Positions 1-12,700 of a stretch of 64,000 bases of DNA are shown one piece after another; the first letter of the stretch is position 1; every line of letters starts with the position of its first letter. This stretch comes from Dimorphilus gyrociliatus (Eukaryota; Annelida; Polychaeta; Dinophilidae), in NCBI GenBank assembly GCA_904063045.1, contig CAJFCJ010000002.1, positions 2,413,891-2,477,890 of the forward strand, in the 5' to 3' direction. Under the pieces are notes generated by a model that did no database searches, was not told the DNA's origin, and worked only from the letters and a program-made list of their open reading frames with translations. The translations under genes and the position numbers were made by a program.

Positions 1-148
1 GACAAATTTGACAAACAAAAACAGTTATATCGTTTTTATGTGTTTTGCCAAAATACTGTTATTTTCTTATTTATACTAAGGTTTTATTCAGTTTATAGTA
101 ATTAATAGTTATAAACAAGTCTGCTACTTTATTGTCGAATTGGGGTAG

Positions 149-752
149 ATGGAAATGAAATTATTAATTTTATTGATTGCTTATCAAACAGGTTAAAATT
201 TTTTTTTTAAAAAGAAAAATAAAATAGAAATAATTCCTTTTCTAAAATAGTTGGCTCTCGGGCTTATACTTGCTATCAATGCGGCGAGAAGGATCAACCT
301 CCCTGCTATTCTTCTAAAATAGAAACTTGCGAAGGGATAAATTGCGTTATAAATTACTATTACGGAGTTTTAAAGACCAGATCTTGTGCGATTAATAAAG
401 CCTATGGGACAACTGATCAATGTATGAGAACACCCATTCATAAAGTTTGTTATTGTCTATCAGACTTTTGTAATAACGATAAAATGAATAGAAAAGAAAA
501 GGAACAAGGTAAAAATAGATTGTTAAAAATAGTCAATAGACAATTTCTTCATTTCCCTGATATTTAACATTTTTTCAACTAGATAAAATGAATGGAATAA
601 GACAAATGCAAACAACGAATTCCTTCTCTACTCTTACAGTTAAACAACCATTTAAAACAATCGTAAGAAACAATGTTAAAAACAATTCATCATTAGTTTG
701 CAATTCTAAATATCAATTGTTATTTATCCTAATTAATTATATAAACGTATAA
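149..752 (+). CDS. Ly6/uPAR-type three-finger protein, probably secreted or GPI-anchored
   Basis: The model has three exons: 149-191, 251-508 and 583-752, all with GT-AG introns in phase 1, giving 156 residues. Residues 1-16 start with MEMKLLILLIAYQT, a signal peptide. The domain runs from about residue 20 to 92 and has ten cysteines. It opens TCYQCG and closes CYCLSDFCNN, close to the Ly6 ending CCxxDxCN, except that the usual CC pair is CYC here. The C-terminus (YQLLFILINYINV) is hydrophobic and could be a short GPI-attachment signal. Ly6 proteins are extracellular and often modulate receptors, channels or septate junctions; the target here cannot be told. A second in-frame ATG at 155 is an equally possible start. 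The gene converges on the lectin gene at 1296-4852. The domain call is firm; the GPI tail and exon 3 are inference. Confidence 0.72.
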
Positions 753-1295
753 ACGAATTAATAAGAAAATATACAATTTTACAATAACAAATGTATTATA
801 TAAACAGTACATTACTAGTAAATTGTAGAATCAAAAAATATACAATTTCCAGCTATATACAGTAACCAAATATTAACCGTTTCTATGTAGTTTAGCAAGT
901 TATCGGGGCAAAAATCAAATTACTTTGCGTAAAAGTTATTAATTTTCAAGTAATGATGTACGCAAAACAAATTTTATGGAATAACAAAACCAATTGTTAC
1001 TTCCTAGAATTAGACAAAATGATAAACTTATTCTATGTTGTCTACCGAAAATTTTATGAAGGAAAAAAAATATCTTTTCCTTATCTTCCTCTTCTTCTTA
1101 TCGTTCTTATCGAAAAAATTGTATATAAAAAATATCGCCAACTTTAAACTTTATCCAAAGATACAAAATGAATCTTTCGTTGTTTTAGGTAGTGACGCCA
1201 CTTTTGACAAGATAATCGATCTTATTTCTTTAAATGTGTTACTTCATAAATATTTAATATTTATAAAAGATTAAACAAAGAAAAATCTTTATATT
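753..1295. other. Short AT-rich spacer between convergent genes
   Basis: This separates the 3' ends of the Ly6 gene (+) and the lectin-like gene (-). It should contain both 3' UTRs. Small open frames at 953-1274 on the plus strand have no recognisable domain and the composition of the surrounding AT-rich DNA, so I do not call them genes. Confidence 0.6.
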
Positions 1296-4200
1296 TCAGC
1301 AGATAGAATAATTAAATCTTTCAGTTTGCGTAAATATCAAAGTATTTTTTGCAGGTTCAAAGAAATAGTCTTTAAAAATGGTATCAAAATTGAACTTTGA
1401 TAAGTAACAAACATTAATCGTCTTTTTAAAAGCTACACCTTGACAAACAGCGTATCTTTGGCATAATGTTAAACATTCATTAAGATTTTGAACAATTTCT
1501 TTCGTTTCTATAAATTCTTCTTTAATTATATTATCTACGGCTACCAAAACATAGTCTTTAAAGAATGAAAAGCGAATTATTAGCGAAATATAATTGGCAA
1601 AACCAATATTTACTTACCAGTTAATTTGGTAATAGGTTGAGATATAAATTCAACTTTGCATAATTCAAAACTTTGATTACTTTGTGAATAAATCTTGAAA
1701 TATGAGGTGAGGCTATGATTTGAACAAGGGTGAACTAGTCGGTTGGATGTCTTATTTTCTGTTTCGAAGCAGTCAAAGGATTTAAGTGGCATTAAAATAG
1801 TTTTTATTGGTTGAATAATAGATCCAAAAATAATCAAAATACTCTTTATTCTTACTAATTCGCCGGTATAGAAAATAAATTGATAACTTTTCACACATTG
1901 ACTGGTATACGGAATAAGGTTTACATGATTGGAATGAACAAAATGCGTGGGAGTTAAAATAGGAGCTGCTTACAAAAGAAATAAATTATTAAGTCTTGAA
2001 ATGTATCTTGTTTTTAGTACCTTTTGCTCCATAAGCAATTATTTCGCATATATGTATTATCGTACTGGGTAAACCTCGATAAAATGATAACATATTTCCC
2101 ACAGAATCCTCGGGGCAGGAATAAAAAATTGGTCTGCGTGTCGCATAAGGTTGCTGATAACAACTTTTTCCATCATGCAAACTATTTTGAATTCCAACTA
2201 CAAGTTCTACGTATTCATAAAGAAAGCTAAACTGGTATCTTGGGACTACTGTCACTTCTGAAACGTCGTATTCACCATCAAAATAAACAGTGAAAACAGA
2301 CATTTTCTCGTGACTAACAGTTGAACAATACCCATAGTCTTTAACATTTCCAAAATATTGTAACACATAACCGTCAATAGCTTTTGCGGGATATTGTTCA
2401 TAAGGTTCAACCTTGTGTGCACCTGGATCGAGTCCACTTCCTTCTGCTCTTATCATCGGAATTTTAATGATATCCAAGTTCTTCTTCTTAAGAATACCTA
2501 ATACTTCAATTTCAGGAACATTAGCAGAGTTTCCTTCTAAAAATTCCCAAAATACTATTGCATATCGTCCAATTGGATTTGGTTCAAAACATTTTAAAGA
2601 AAGTAGTGAACCAGGAGCTGGATTAACAGTATTGTTAAAACAATTCGCAATAAAAGTGATTGAATTTCTAGGTCGAGTATTTTCAATTCTACCGAACATA
2701 TTTGAAAATCTTTCCGTAATCAAAGCTAAAAATGAAAAATATAAAGATACTGAACTCTAGTAATGTAAACTTAATAACCTAAAGGTCTAATTAAAATTCG
2801 AAATCTGAAAACAAGATATTCTTGTAGTAGATCAATACATATCCATGGTTTTTTTGACATTCTTGAATGATACATTTTGAAGTTATAGATTCCATCATTT
2901 ATCATCATTTCAAAGCCGAAAGCATCTTTTTCCGAGCCGAAAGTTTGCTGACTTGACGCCCATACAGGCTTTTTTAGAGCTATATTTTTTGTTATTTCAC
3001 CTAATAAATGCAAATAAAACTGTTCAATATCGGTTATTTATAACCAGGAATTTTTTTCTTACTTGATTTTTTCACAAAATATCCCCATACATTGATTGTT
3101 TCGAATGAAATTATAGTAAAAGCGTCTCTTATTATTGTAACGTACTGACCAAATATCTTATTTCCAGGGCAAATTACTGTTGTCATACTAAAATCATTAA
3201 CGTTAATAAATTGTCCACAAAAATCTTCATCGTCAGAGGTTAAATTATCAGATGGATGCGTCATAGTGACATAAACTATTGCATTTTCCAAATAATGTTT
3301 TCTATTAGAAAGGATGTCTATAGCTTTTGTTATATAAATGTTTAATAAACTTAAGCCAAACCATGGCTTAGTTTCTTCGGAGGTTTCAAAAATATTTATA
3401 GGATTATCTATTGTGGCCTGATAAGCCATACTGTAATGGCCCGTAGCGCTAGAAGAGAATGCCGGTAAAAAAGATGAAAGGGTAGCTATTGTAAAAGTAT
3501 TAAATTAACATAGGAAACACCATATTTTCTATTACCTGAATAAGCTTTTATTTCACAAATCTGGAGTTCATTTGCAGATTTAAATGTTGCGTATCTGCCA
3601 GGAAAAAGATATATAGATGTACAATGGATACTATTATGATGATTGTTTATCAATGGATAATCTTCTACACAAATTTCATTCTTTTCGTAATGTGTTATAT
3701 GAGCTCCTGCATTATTCAAGTAAATACTAATAGTTTGATTATCTGTTGAAAATTAAAAAAAAAACAATGAAATATTGCAGCTAGAGAATACTTTCATAAG
3801 AAAAAATATGTACCACAGCAATTTGGAGTCGTTATTATGAATTTTCTAATAAAGTTTTTAGTGGATAAAAAATCAATGATCAGCCAATAGTCATTGCTAT
3901 CTTTTATGTTAAAATTAGAACAACCCCCTAAATTTTTTTCGGTAAATTCAACACCATCTACAACATGAGTAGGATGTAATAAATCCTCGTATGAGCCCGA
4001 CGGAAAAGAGATAGGTTTGCGGAAGGCCAAATTTTCCCCTTCAAATATATCTGTCATTAGACAGAGATATCTTTTATAAACTTTATGTCCATCTATGTTT
4101 CTAATTCCGCCTTCTATGGTAAAATGATAAGAAATCATATCTTTTTTGATATCCTCAATGGACATTGAATCCCAATTTTCGTCTTTTATAAACTCTCCTC

Positions 4201-4852
4201 GACATCCAACACTTTGGTACCAAAGAAATTTTAAACATTCCAGGGGATGATCGACAGACCTATTGGCTGAACCACACATACCCTTTTCCTTATCTATTTA
4301 TATAAGAACAATATATGAATGTTGACTTGTAAAAAACAAATGCAAATGACCTTTAAGAATGAAAGAATGACTAGAATTCTTGAACCCAACGAGAGGATAA
4401 ACAAAATATGATTTTAGTTCACAAGAGATGTTTTGGAGAACTGTGGATGTTGTGAAGCCAACACAATTTTCCATTTGGGTACATTTCTCAAAGCATTTGA
4501 TATAGTTATCAAAAGTATACGAAACCAATGTATAGCCATAACTGATATAATTAGCGACGAATAGTACTTCTCTTCCTTTATATCAATTTAAATATCATAC
4601 ACTTATAAACAGTATAGAATACATAACTTATATATAAGTTACCTTTATTGCAAATTTCATCATTTAAAATTGGACTACAATTGCATGATCCCGATACACA
4701 CTTTCCTCCATTTAAACAAAATTCATCATTAATGCAGTGAGCTTTTAAAGTTTTGATTGATGTCAAGTATGTTTTAACTGAGAAAAAAAAGAAAACTTAC
4801 TGGAAAGACGAATAATCAGAAAAAAATGCAATAAGCAAAAGAGATAATTCAT
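1296..4852 (-). CDS. Secreted multi-domain fucolectin/PAN/EGF-like protein
   Basis: Ten exons (minus strand): 4801-4852, 4643-4777, 4351-4566, 3814-4293, 3536-3742, 3063-3485, 2779-3000, 2021-2725, 1618-1965 and 1296-1555; 1015 residues. Exon 1 encodes a signal peptide (MNYLFCLLHFFLIIR). Exon 2 is a small cysteine-rich EGF-like module (CLNGGKCVSGSCNCS). Exon 3 is a PAN/apple-like module (CFEKCTQMENCVGF). Exon 4 opens with a CLKFLWYQSVGC motif and then begins the first fucolectin/F5-8C-like domain (ENLAFRKP, HVVDG, DYWLIIDF), finished in exon 5 (GRYATFKSANELQICEIKAY). Further fucolectin-like modules are in exon 6 and in exons 7-8, the latter probably holding two. Exon 9 is unrecognised. Exon 10 is a second PAN-like module (CLTLCQRYAVCQGVAF). 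All nine introns are phase 1. The likely role is extracellular carbohydrate binding, as in fucolectin-type innate lectins; ligand residues were not verified. Confidence 0.78.
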
Positions 4853-6562
4853 AGTTCTACAAAAAGGACTGGAGAAGTAACTAACGTAAAGTAAATTCAT
4901 AATTTAGTACTAATAAATAATCAACATGCTCAGCTGGAAAACTTTTATATGCTATTGATAGAATGAATGTAGAGAAATTTAAACTTAAAAAAATGACTTT
5001 AGCATAACTTATTCTATCTTTTACATTGTATTTGGCCAATTTTTTATCTATATCTATTACTGTAATATAACACATTATGTATATACTGTATATACATAAA
5101 TTATTATTAACTTAACAAAAGATTTTGTTTTTTATTAAAAAAAATATTTTGTAAATTATAAACATACTAGAATTACATTTAAAATATCAATTAATACTGT
5201 TTTTTTAAGTCGTATTTTATTTTTTTTAAGGGGAAATAATATCCTATTACTCACTTTCAAATTTCCCTTAATTATCTAATTAAATGTTGACCGGAAATGA
5301 TTCACTAAAAAAATCTTTGCATATTCTCTCTCTCTCTCTTTTTTTTAATCAATTACAATAACCTTATTTATTTTTGTATTGATTGTATTCACATAGCAGT
5401 TTAGAAGGAAAGCTCAATAGTTATTTCTTTTTGTTTTGTACATAAATTCATCCTTATTGATTATTGATGTCGTTTTATTTAACATATCCTAAATAATGTA
5501 TTCTGCCGTTGTTTTAAGGTTTATGAGGATCGATACAACTTACTAGGATAGATAATTGGATTGGTTTTTTTTTTCTTATGGTAAAATTCATGACCATGGC
5601 TTCTCTACGGTTTAGGATTTTACGGAATACCAGTGATCAATGATCCATGATTACTCAGTTTCCAATTCAATAACATTAAGCTTAACGATATGACAACTTA
5701 ATCTGTTAATTGTTCAGACCATTTTCAATATCCAAATAGGGTTAGAATATTTAGGCCGAAATGTTTTGAATTATTAAGTGAATCAATATAGTATAAATTA
5801 CAACTTTTATATAAAGTATGGTATATAATATTTCGGCGCTGTAGTGAAATTATTATATATTTCAGGCTTTATAATATATGCCATATACTGTATATATATT
5901 TAATCTAATTAATTAAATATTCACCCAAAGATATAAAAATTTCTTCGATTTGACGCCATCTAACGGATTTTTTATTGAAAAGAAGACCCCACCCCTTTCA
6001 CTCGTCCCCATTTCCTATATTTTTTTTGTAAAAAAGCTCAGCGGAATTCACTTTGTACAACAATTATTGTGTAGCGATTCACTGAAAAATACATCTACTG
6101 AATATAAGTCTGAATTCAGCTGAACCAATCAAAAGCAAGAATTTCCCTTTCGCCTGATAAATGATAAAGGAATGAAGAACGTGGGCGAGAAATGTTTATG
6201 TAATAAAAAGCAAAGAAATATTAAAATTTCTCTCTCGAGTTTTTTAATTACTTGGTCCTTTATGAATGCGAATATGCGCTATATGAAAATTGTTCACTTT
6301 ACATAATTCCTAGCTTTGAACTCTATTCTAAACTTGTTAAACATTTCAAAAAACAAAAGTATGAGCCTATGCTCTACATATAATTAAATAGCATATATAT
6401 ATTTGATATACACTTTTTTTTTACTTTCAAGCAACTTGAATTGGAACGTCGATAATGAAAGATATAGTATTATTTTACTACAATGCATAAATATTGCTCT
6501 TTTGAAAAAGCAAAGACATTGATCAAATATAAGCATATACACAAATTTACCTTTATAAAGTT

Positions 6563-6568
<6 letters not shown>

Positions 6569-6604
<36 letters not shown>
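6569..6604. repeat. (TA)n microsatellite
   Basis: An uninterrupted TA dinucleotide run of about 36 bases. Confidence 0.95.
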
Positions 6605-7422
6605 GATCATCGATATAGAAGAATAAGAAAAGTGTGAATAAAAAAAATGACTGAATGTTAAAGACAACACCCCTTTTATGTTCCAGTTCTTGAATAACAT
6701 AGATAAAGCGATTATTCAATCATAAAATGAATATTTAAATAAGAAATAAATAAAGAAGACAATGATTCATTTTCAGAATATTTTAAATTCCGTTTATTTA
6801 TTCTAAATTCGATAAAAATTTTTAATATAGATTTATACTTTGTTTACTACATATCTTTATATTAGTATAGAGTATATAAATTATATATGTATATATAATA
6901 CATTGCTCTAATCATCTTTCTATCTAATTTAAATTCTGTATTTAAAAAAAAACCATATTTATTCCATATAACTGTGAAAAATTTATATAACATACTATAT
7001 ATACGTATATTTATATACTGTATATTAGAGCTAAAATATTTGATATCGTCACAAAGATGTAGAGAGAGTGAGAGAGATACAAATATTGAAAGTTCTATTA
7101 TTTTAAAACATCTAAAAATAGACACATTTATATATATATATATATATTTGTTATACATAAAAGATTCATAATAAATATTGTGTATTCTTTACAGAGGTTT
7201 GTAAAAATAATCCTCAATTTATAAAATAAAAACTAAAGTGAAATTCAATCATTTTCAGTTGTAAAAACAATAATTAAGTGAATTCATTATAAATAGTAAT
7301 GTGATAAAGGAAATTATATACTTTCAAAACTTATTATATAATTACATATATATATTTTTTAAAGATCTCTTTTTCTTTTTGTATTTTATTCCTTAGTAAC
7401 AAAATGAGAGGATTATCTTATA

Positions 7423-7447
7423 AGAGAGAGAGAGAGAGAGAGCGAGA
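7423..7447. repeat. (GA)n microsatellite
   Basis: A GA dinucleotide run of about 24 bases with one GC interruption near its end, 3' of the tetraspanin gene. Confidence 0.9.
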
Positions 7448-7653
7448 GTAAGATACAAAAGGTACAAGCACAGCAACTCATTTTACTTAATAATTTGTTT
7501 ATCAAATTAATAGCAACTCTATGAATGAATTAATATGTATAAAGAAAATATATATTGATAAATATACATGCTATTTATAAATATGTTAAATAATTTTCTT
7601 TTCTTTTTTTTTAGTGGTTTTTTTTTTTCTTGAAATAAAAAAGGTTTTTTTTA

Positions 7654-8439
7654 CTATTTGGCTTTCCTTCTTAGTGTGCAACAAAGGAAGCACGCAATTA
7701 TAAAACCAACAATTTGGATAGCTGCTATACCAATTCCAACACCAGCTAAGATGACGATATTATCTTCTACCTCCGTTTTAAGCTTTTCATAACAGGTAGC
7801 TTTCCAAATATAGTCATCTTCTTTATTCTTACATTTGTCCTTGTCTTTCATATCATCTTCGTAAGTAGAGAATTTTATAGCATTTTGAAAGTTGTCTTTA
7901 TCTTCGATAGCGGTTTTAAATACACAGCAACTCCATGGCATTTCTTCACCAGTAGGAAAATCAGCAAGACCTTCTTTCAAGCCGCAGCACTTTAGTTTAA
8001 CTTGTGCGAAATGTATTAAAGAGGTAAACGCTGTATCGACGTTATACTTCTTAGTAATTAACTCTGATCCTTTATCTTTTATCTTGTCGTCTATTTCGCC
8101 TCTGAAAATCATCGCTAAAACACCGAAAGCTAGCTCAGCAGCAAAAATAATAACTAAAAATGTTGCGTATGTTACTAGCATCCAAACAGACTCCGTCAAT
8201 GCACCACAGCATCCACAGAAACCAACTGCTAGAACGAAAACTCCAACACCGATCATCACGTATAGTGCATATTTTGCATAGTCCTTATCTAGGATCTCGT
8301 TCGAAAGATCGATGTAATTGAGCATATTCGGATCGACAAGAATCCATACCGCAATTGCCGCTATAGCGAGTCCACTAAGCCAAAAGAGAAAATTAAAGGT
8401 GAAGAGAATACCCTTACACAATCCTGTTCCGCAACCCAT
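7654..8439 (-). CDS. Tetraspanin, single coding exon
   Basis: 261 residues. The frame is open further upstream to 8541, but I chose the ATG at 8439 because MGCGTGLCKG, with juxtamembrane cysteines, is a typical tetraspanin N-terminus. Four membrane segments lie at about residues 11-34, 57-80, 86-112 and 228-254. The large extracellular loop has the CCG signature at 151-153, a PWSCC motif at 168-172, and further cysteines at 203 and 216, making six loop cysteines. The C-terminal FLCCTLRRKAK has possible palmitoylation cysteines and a basic tail. Tetraspanins organise membrane microdomains with integrins and other partners; no subfamily can be assigned. Coding sequence without introns is unusual for this intron-rich family and could mean a retrocopy or intron loss. 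The frame is intact, so it is probably functional. Confidence 0.9.
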   Translation of the reverse strand: MGCGTGLCKGILFTFNFLFWLSGLAIAAIAVWILVDPNMLNYIDLSNEILDKDYAKYALYVMIGVGVFVLAVGFCGCCGALTESVWMLVTYATFLVIIFAAELAFGVLAMIFRGEIDDKIKDKGSELITKKYNVDTAFTSLIHFAQVKLKCCGLKEGLADFPTGEEMPWSCCVFKTAIEDKDNFQNAIKFSTYEDDMKDKDKCKNKEDDYIWKATCYEKLKTEVEDNIVILAGVGIGIAAIQIVGFIIACFLCCTLRRKAK

Positions 8440-9727
8440 ATTTCCAGCAAAATTATTTCGAGGGCGTTGGTTGTTGAACTGCCGAAATGACGATCTACAC
8501 TGAACGAAACGGGTGAGGTCTGAATCACAAATATTGAACAAGGGGTGACTTCAGAAGGGGTTTGAAAAAGTCATAATAGCACTTAGCCTGAACGGATTGT
8601 ATAGCCAACAGCCTCTCTGGCAAACTATATATAAGTACTAAGAGGGTGTAGGCATATGTTTAGTGTTTGCCAAATTGCATTTTACGCCCTCGTTTACTCC
8701 AACTTTGTTTTTCCCCCGTGAACATTTTACCGTGCCTCAGCTCTAGCGCGAAGTACGCTTCATTGATCTTCTTTGGCGTTCAATACGAGTTACAGTTTCC
8801 ATGGGGCCGATTTACAATGATCACGCCACCTTCCGGTAATTGTAGCAGACTATACCTACACCTTGAACTTGTTGGCTTTCCTATTGTTAATGGAGCAAAA
8901 AAAAATACTATAAAGCACTTTAGCAGAATTTTAATGCTCTGACCCACCAAAGAGAAAAATATCACCAGCGTAAAAAGTTAATGATGGTATTTCTACTATA
9001 AATGTTCATCAATAGTTTGAACAAGACTTTTATATTAATTCAAACCAATTTAGATCATTGATTATTTCCCATTCAATTGTACTATAAATATATATATATT
9101 TTTTTCCCTTGTACGACTCAAAAAGTGATTGTTTTAACTGAAAACCAAGTGTTGTTTGCATGTTGGCTTTTAACAGTTTTTTTTCTCAATTTTAAAGATA
9201 TATAGAATGATTAAGTTCGCCCTAGAAAACATTAAATTACTCAAATATTTTAGTTATTCACCTTAGCATGTCGCAAAATATAGGCGGGGTTCGAAACCCA
9301 CAATGATTTACTCTTTCCCACAACGCATGCGTAATTCTACACAAACTTAGCTACAGAAGAGGGGCGGTTTTCTCTCTGTATGCTTGGCCCCATTGATAAG
9401 TTTCTTGTCATTCATATTTGAACCAGACAATTTTGTCACTTATAAGACAAGGGTTTTATCTATATCAATTGTAAAACACTTTTCATTGATAAATGTTTAG
9501 CTTTTGTTTAGCTTTTTTTCCATATTTTCCAATATAGTAGTTTGGTACACTTAAAAATTCAATATAATAAGTGTATATATATATATATACAAATATAGAT
9601 ATATTTATTCATTTGTGAACTATTTATAAGACAATATAATAAGTTGATATACTGTATAAATTGTATAGTTTTGCATATAAAGATACTGTTCTGTTGTAAG
9701 AAAAAAAAAGCACTGTACAAACTGAGA
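8440..9727. other. Intergenic region: tetraspanin promoter side and LRR gene 3' end
   Basis: The right end of this stretch is the 3' UTR side of the LRR gene. An AATAAA on the minus strand (plus 9604-9609), about 120 bp past the LRR stop codon, is a plausible polyadenylation signal. On the left, a TATATA stretch on the minus strand at about 8625-8632, roughly 190 bp upstream of the tetraspanin ATG, could be a TATA element; this is weak. No other gene is supported. Confidence 0.45.
9604..9609 (-). promoter_or_regulatory. Candidate polyadenylation signal of the LRR gene
   Basis: AATAAA on the minus strand, about 120 nt downstream of the LRR gene stop codon at 9728-9730. It is the canonical hexamer, but AT-rich DNA makes chance matches common. 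Confidence 0.4.
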
Positions 9728-12700
9728 CTAAACTTTTGTTTGCCCCTCATTTGCTGTAGGATTGTCTAATGATGTATCGTAAGAAGCATTGTTATAACCG
9801 TTTGTCGCTCCTCCATTACCTAAGTTGTTAAAACTTCTTGCTGATATTTGAGATTTTTGATCATCCATTGGTCCGTAATTCGTCTTTACCCTCTTATATT
9901 TTATAATAAAGACGATGGAAACGATAATAAGAATGAGTAAGAAACTAACGCAAACGCATATAATAATTATATTTGATTTACTAATGGAGCTCGAACTACT
10001 TTCAGGATCCGGCTCTTTTTCTGGTGTTTTTGATGACTTTTGAATATTTGGCTTTGTTGCTGGTCCACTTACTGACGAGTTTTCCTTTTTCGTTGAGGAC
10101 GAAGATAAGGGTGGGGCAGCAGTGCTTTTCAAAATCGAACTGTCACTTATTATAGGCCAATTTGAAGTTTCTGCTTCAGTTCTAGTTGTAGCAGCAGTAC
10201 GGGCCGAAGTTCTAGATGTAGACTTGCGATCTGTTATAGCCGAAGAAAGATCAGTCAAGGTCGAAAGTATCTTTGAGTTTTTGGTTGATTCAAAGGTTGA
10301 AAGTTCAGAGATGAAACTTTTGGATGTTTCATAGGTCGATGAAGTAGGGATAGGTCGTTTAGAAGTTGATTTGTAGTTCGTAGTTGATTTATAACTTTGA
10401 GTTGTTTGAGAGCTTGCAGTCGTTGATGGCATGCAAAATTCGTGTTTCTTCTTCTTGATATCGTCTCCAAAAGTACATTTGTCCACACTAAAACATACTA
10501 CAAACTCCCCAGTTAAAACGTCCGGTTTAGCGCACCTGGCCTTATCCATTACTAAACTTGAACTTCTAAGCCAACCTAAATTACAAGTACAAGCAAAGCT
10601 ATTACCAGATATCATTATGGATTTGAGATTAGGTAAATTTTGTTCTATATCTTTCGAAAGAGTTGATAATTGATTATTTTTCATATCTAACTTGTTTAAG
10701 GACTGCCCCAATTCCAATATACTTTGAGGGTTTACTTGAGAAATTTTGTTATCATTTATCAACAAAGTCTTAATGGTGGGCGTAATTCCCTTGTTTGCTG
10801 ACCATTCAATAGAAGATATATTGTTATATCCTAAATTTACATCAGTAAATTTATCCGAAAGGTTAACAATGACAGACGGAATAGCTTTCAATTGGTTCCT
10901 GCTAAGATCCAACGATTTTATACTTTTTACCCTAGTGAAAAATTTAGAATCGATATTTTCGTCCGTTAATTGATTTGAGTTCAAATTTAGACTATTTATT
11001 CTACCGCTGAATATCGAATCCATTGAAAGTCTACTAATTTTATTATTGGAAAAATCGCATATAGTGTCGGACACTTTTTCCTTTGGGGTTTGAATGTTGA
11101 TTTTTCCAAGACTTGTTAATTGATTATTCGACATATCAATTACATTAACAAACTCAAGATTGTTGAATGGTACCTCTGTAAGTCGATTGTTTGAAAGATC
11201 AATGTTCCGTAAAGACGGCATATTATAGCGTAATTTGAGAGTTGAAAATCCATTATTTTCCAAATTCAGATACGACAATGAAATAAGAGACTCGAACGCT
11301 GATTCTTGAATGTCTTGTATATTACAAGACGACATGTCAAAGGAATTTAGAAAATTCAAACCATTTAATGAATTGTTTCCAATACTCTTAATTGGATTTC
11401 CCGAAAAGTCCAATTTGTTTAGTAGGCTGACATTTTCAAATGTATTGTCAGGTATTTTGGTGATTTTATTGTTATTTAATTTCAATTCTTTCAATTCCCT
11501 GGTTTCTTTTAATATACCCAAAATATTTTCATCAATAAGATTATAGGATAAATCTAATTGTTCTAGATTCTGTGGCTTAGGAAGAAAGTTTGGGGACAAA
11601 TTCTTCAATTGATTATTTGCTAAGAAAATAATACGTATAGAGGTGCAATTTTCAAAGAGATTATTGACGTTCTTATCATTTAACTGGTTGTTTGTTGCGT
11701 CAAACTCTTGAAGGCTACTAGGAAGTGACGTCAGGCTTGTAAGACTGTTGTTTCTTATTGATAAGCTAGTTATTTGTGTGTTAACGATGGCTTCGCCTAG
11801 GCCATTTGATATTTCATTGTCATCCAATTTTAAAATTTGTAGACTTTTTAGTTCGGTAAATGTTTTCGCATGTATAGATTTTATTTTATTTCCCGAGAGA
11901 TCTATATTATATACTCGTCCAAGGTTTATAAAGGTCTTATCGTCCAAGTCCCCTAGTGATAAATTGGCCATTTTTAATACTTCCAAACTCTCTAAGAATT
12001 TCATCTCTGGCATATTCTTTTTCTTGAAGAGGGTATTGGATATATCTAGATCGTATATTGTTTTTAGTCCGCTTAAGGATCCTTTCTGGAATTTTAAAGG
12101 ATTATTTTGCAGTTTTAAACTTTGTAGATTCTCCAGCTTATTAAATATATTCGAAGGTAAAAGAAATAGTTTATTATCATTAAGAGAAAGTTCACGAAGA
12201 TCTTTTATACCGCTAAATGTATCCTGGTCAATCTTTTCCAAAAGATTATGATCCAAATAAAGATTTTCCAAATTGATAAGATTAAGGTCACTTGTAAACT
12301 TTGGTATTTCTTTCAATTGATTATTTTTTAAGTTGATGTTGGATAATTCTCTCGCATTCTCAAAAGATTTATCATTGATCTTATTAATTTTATTATTAGA
12401 GAGATCTAAGTTCAATATCTTAGAGTTATACATCAACTTATTCGGTATCTCCTCTATCTGATTATCTTGTAAATAAAGATATTTCAAACCGTTTAATGTT
12501 GTGAAAACATTGGGAAAAGTTGTAAATTGATTTCCATTAAGATAAAGAGTCTCTATCACATTCGTTTCTCTGAAGGCTTTCTCGTGTAGCTTCTTCAATT
12601 TATTATTACTTAAATCAACGTGAACATCACTCTTTAGATTATCCATAAATCCCTCTTCTAATCCCTCAAGCAAATTATTTCCCAAGAAGATTGAATATGC

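Larger units (their letters stand above)
4853..7653. other. AT-rich intergenic region with microsatellites
   Basis: This 2.8 kb stretch lies between the start of the lectin gene and the 3' end of the tetraspanin gene. It contains poly-A/T runs, TA repeats and one GA repeat. Open frames here are short and dominated by Ile/Tyr/Lys runs from TA repeats. I see no supported gene. The part next to 4852 is expected to hold the lectin promoter. Confidence 0.6.

Noticed and set aside
953-1274. Two overlapping small plus-strand open frames
   Set aside because: They overlap each other in different frames, are Lys/Ile/Tyr/Leu-rich, and lie between two 3' ends.
7892-8281. 129-codon plus-strand frame opposite the tetraspanin
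   Set aside because: A shadow of the tetraspanin coding strand.
8440-8541. N-terminal extension of the tetraspanin frame by 34 residues
   Set aside because: The extension is polar and lacks similarity to tetraspanin N-termini; MGCGTGLCKG is the expected start.
9285-9302. GGGGTTCGAAACCC, resembling a tRNA T-arm or B box
   Set aside because: No A box, acceptor stem or anticodon arm at the right distance on either strand; it could be a worn SINE trace but there is no other support.
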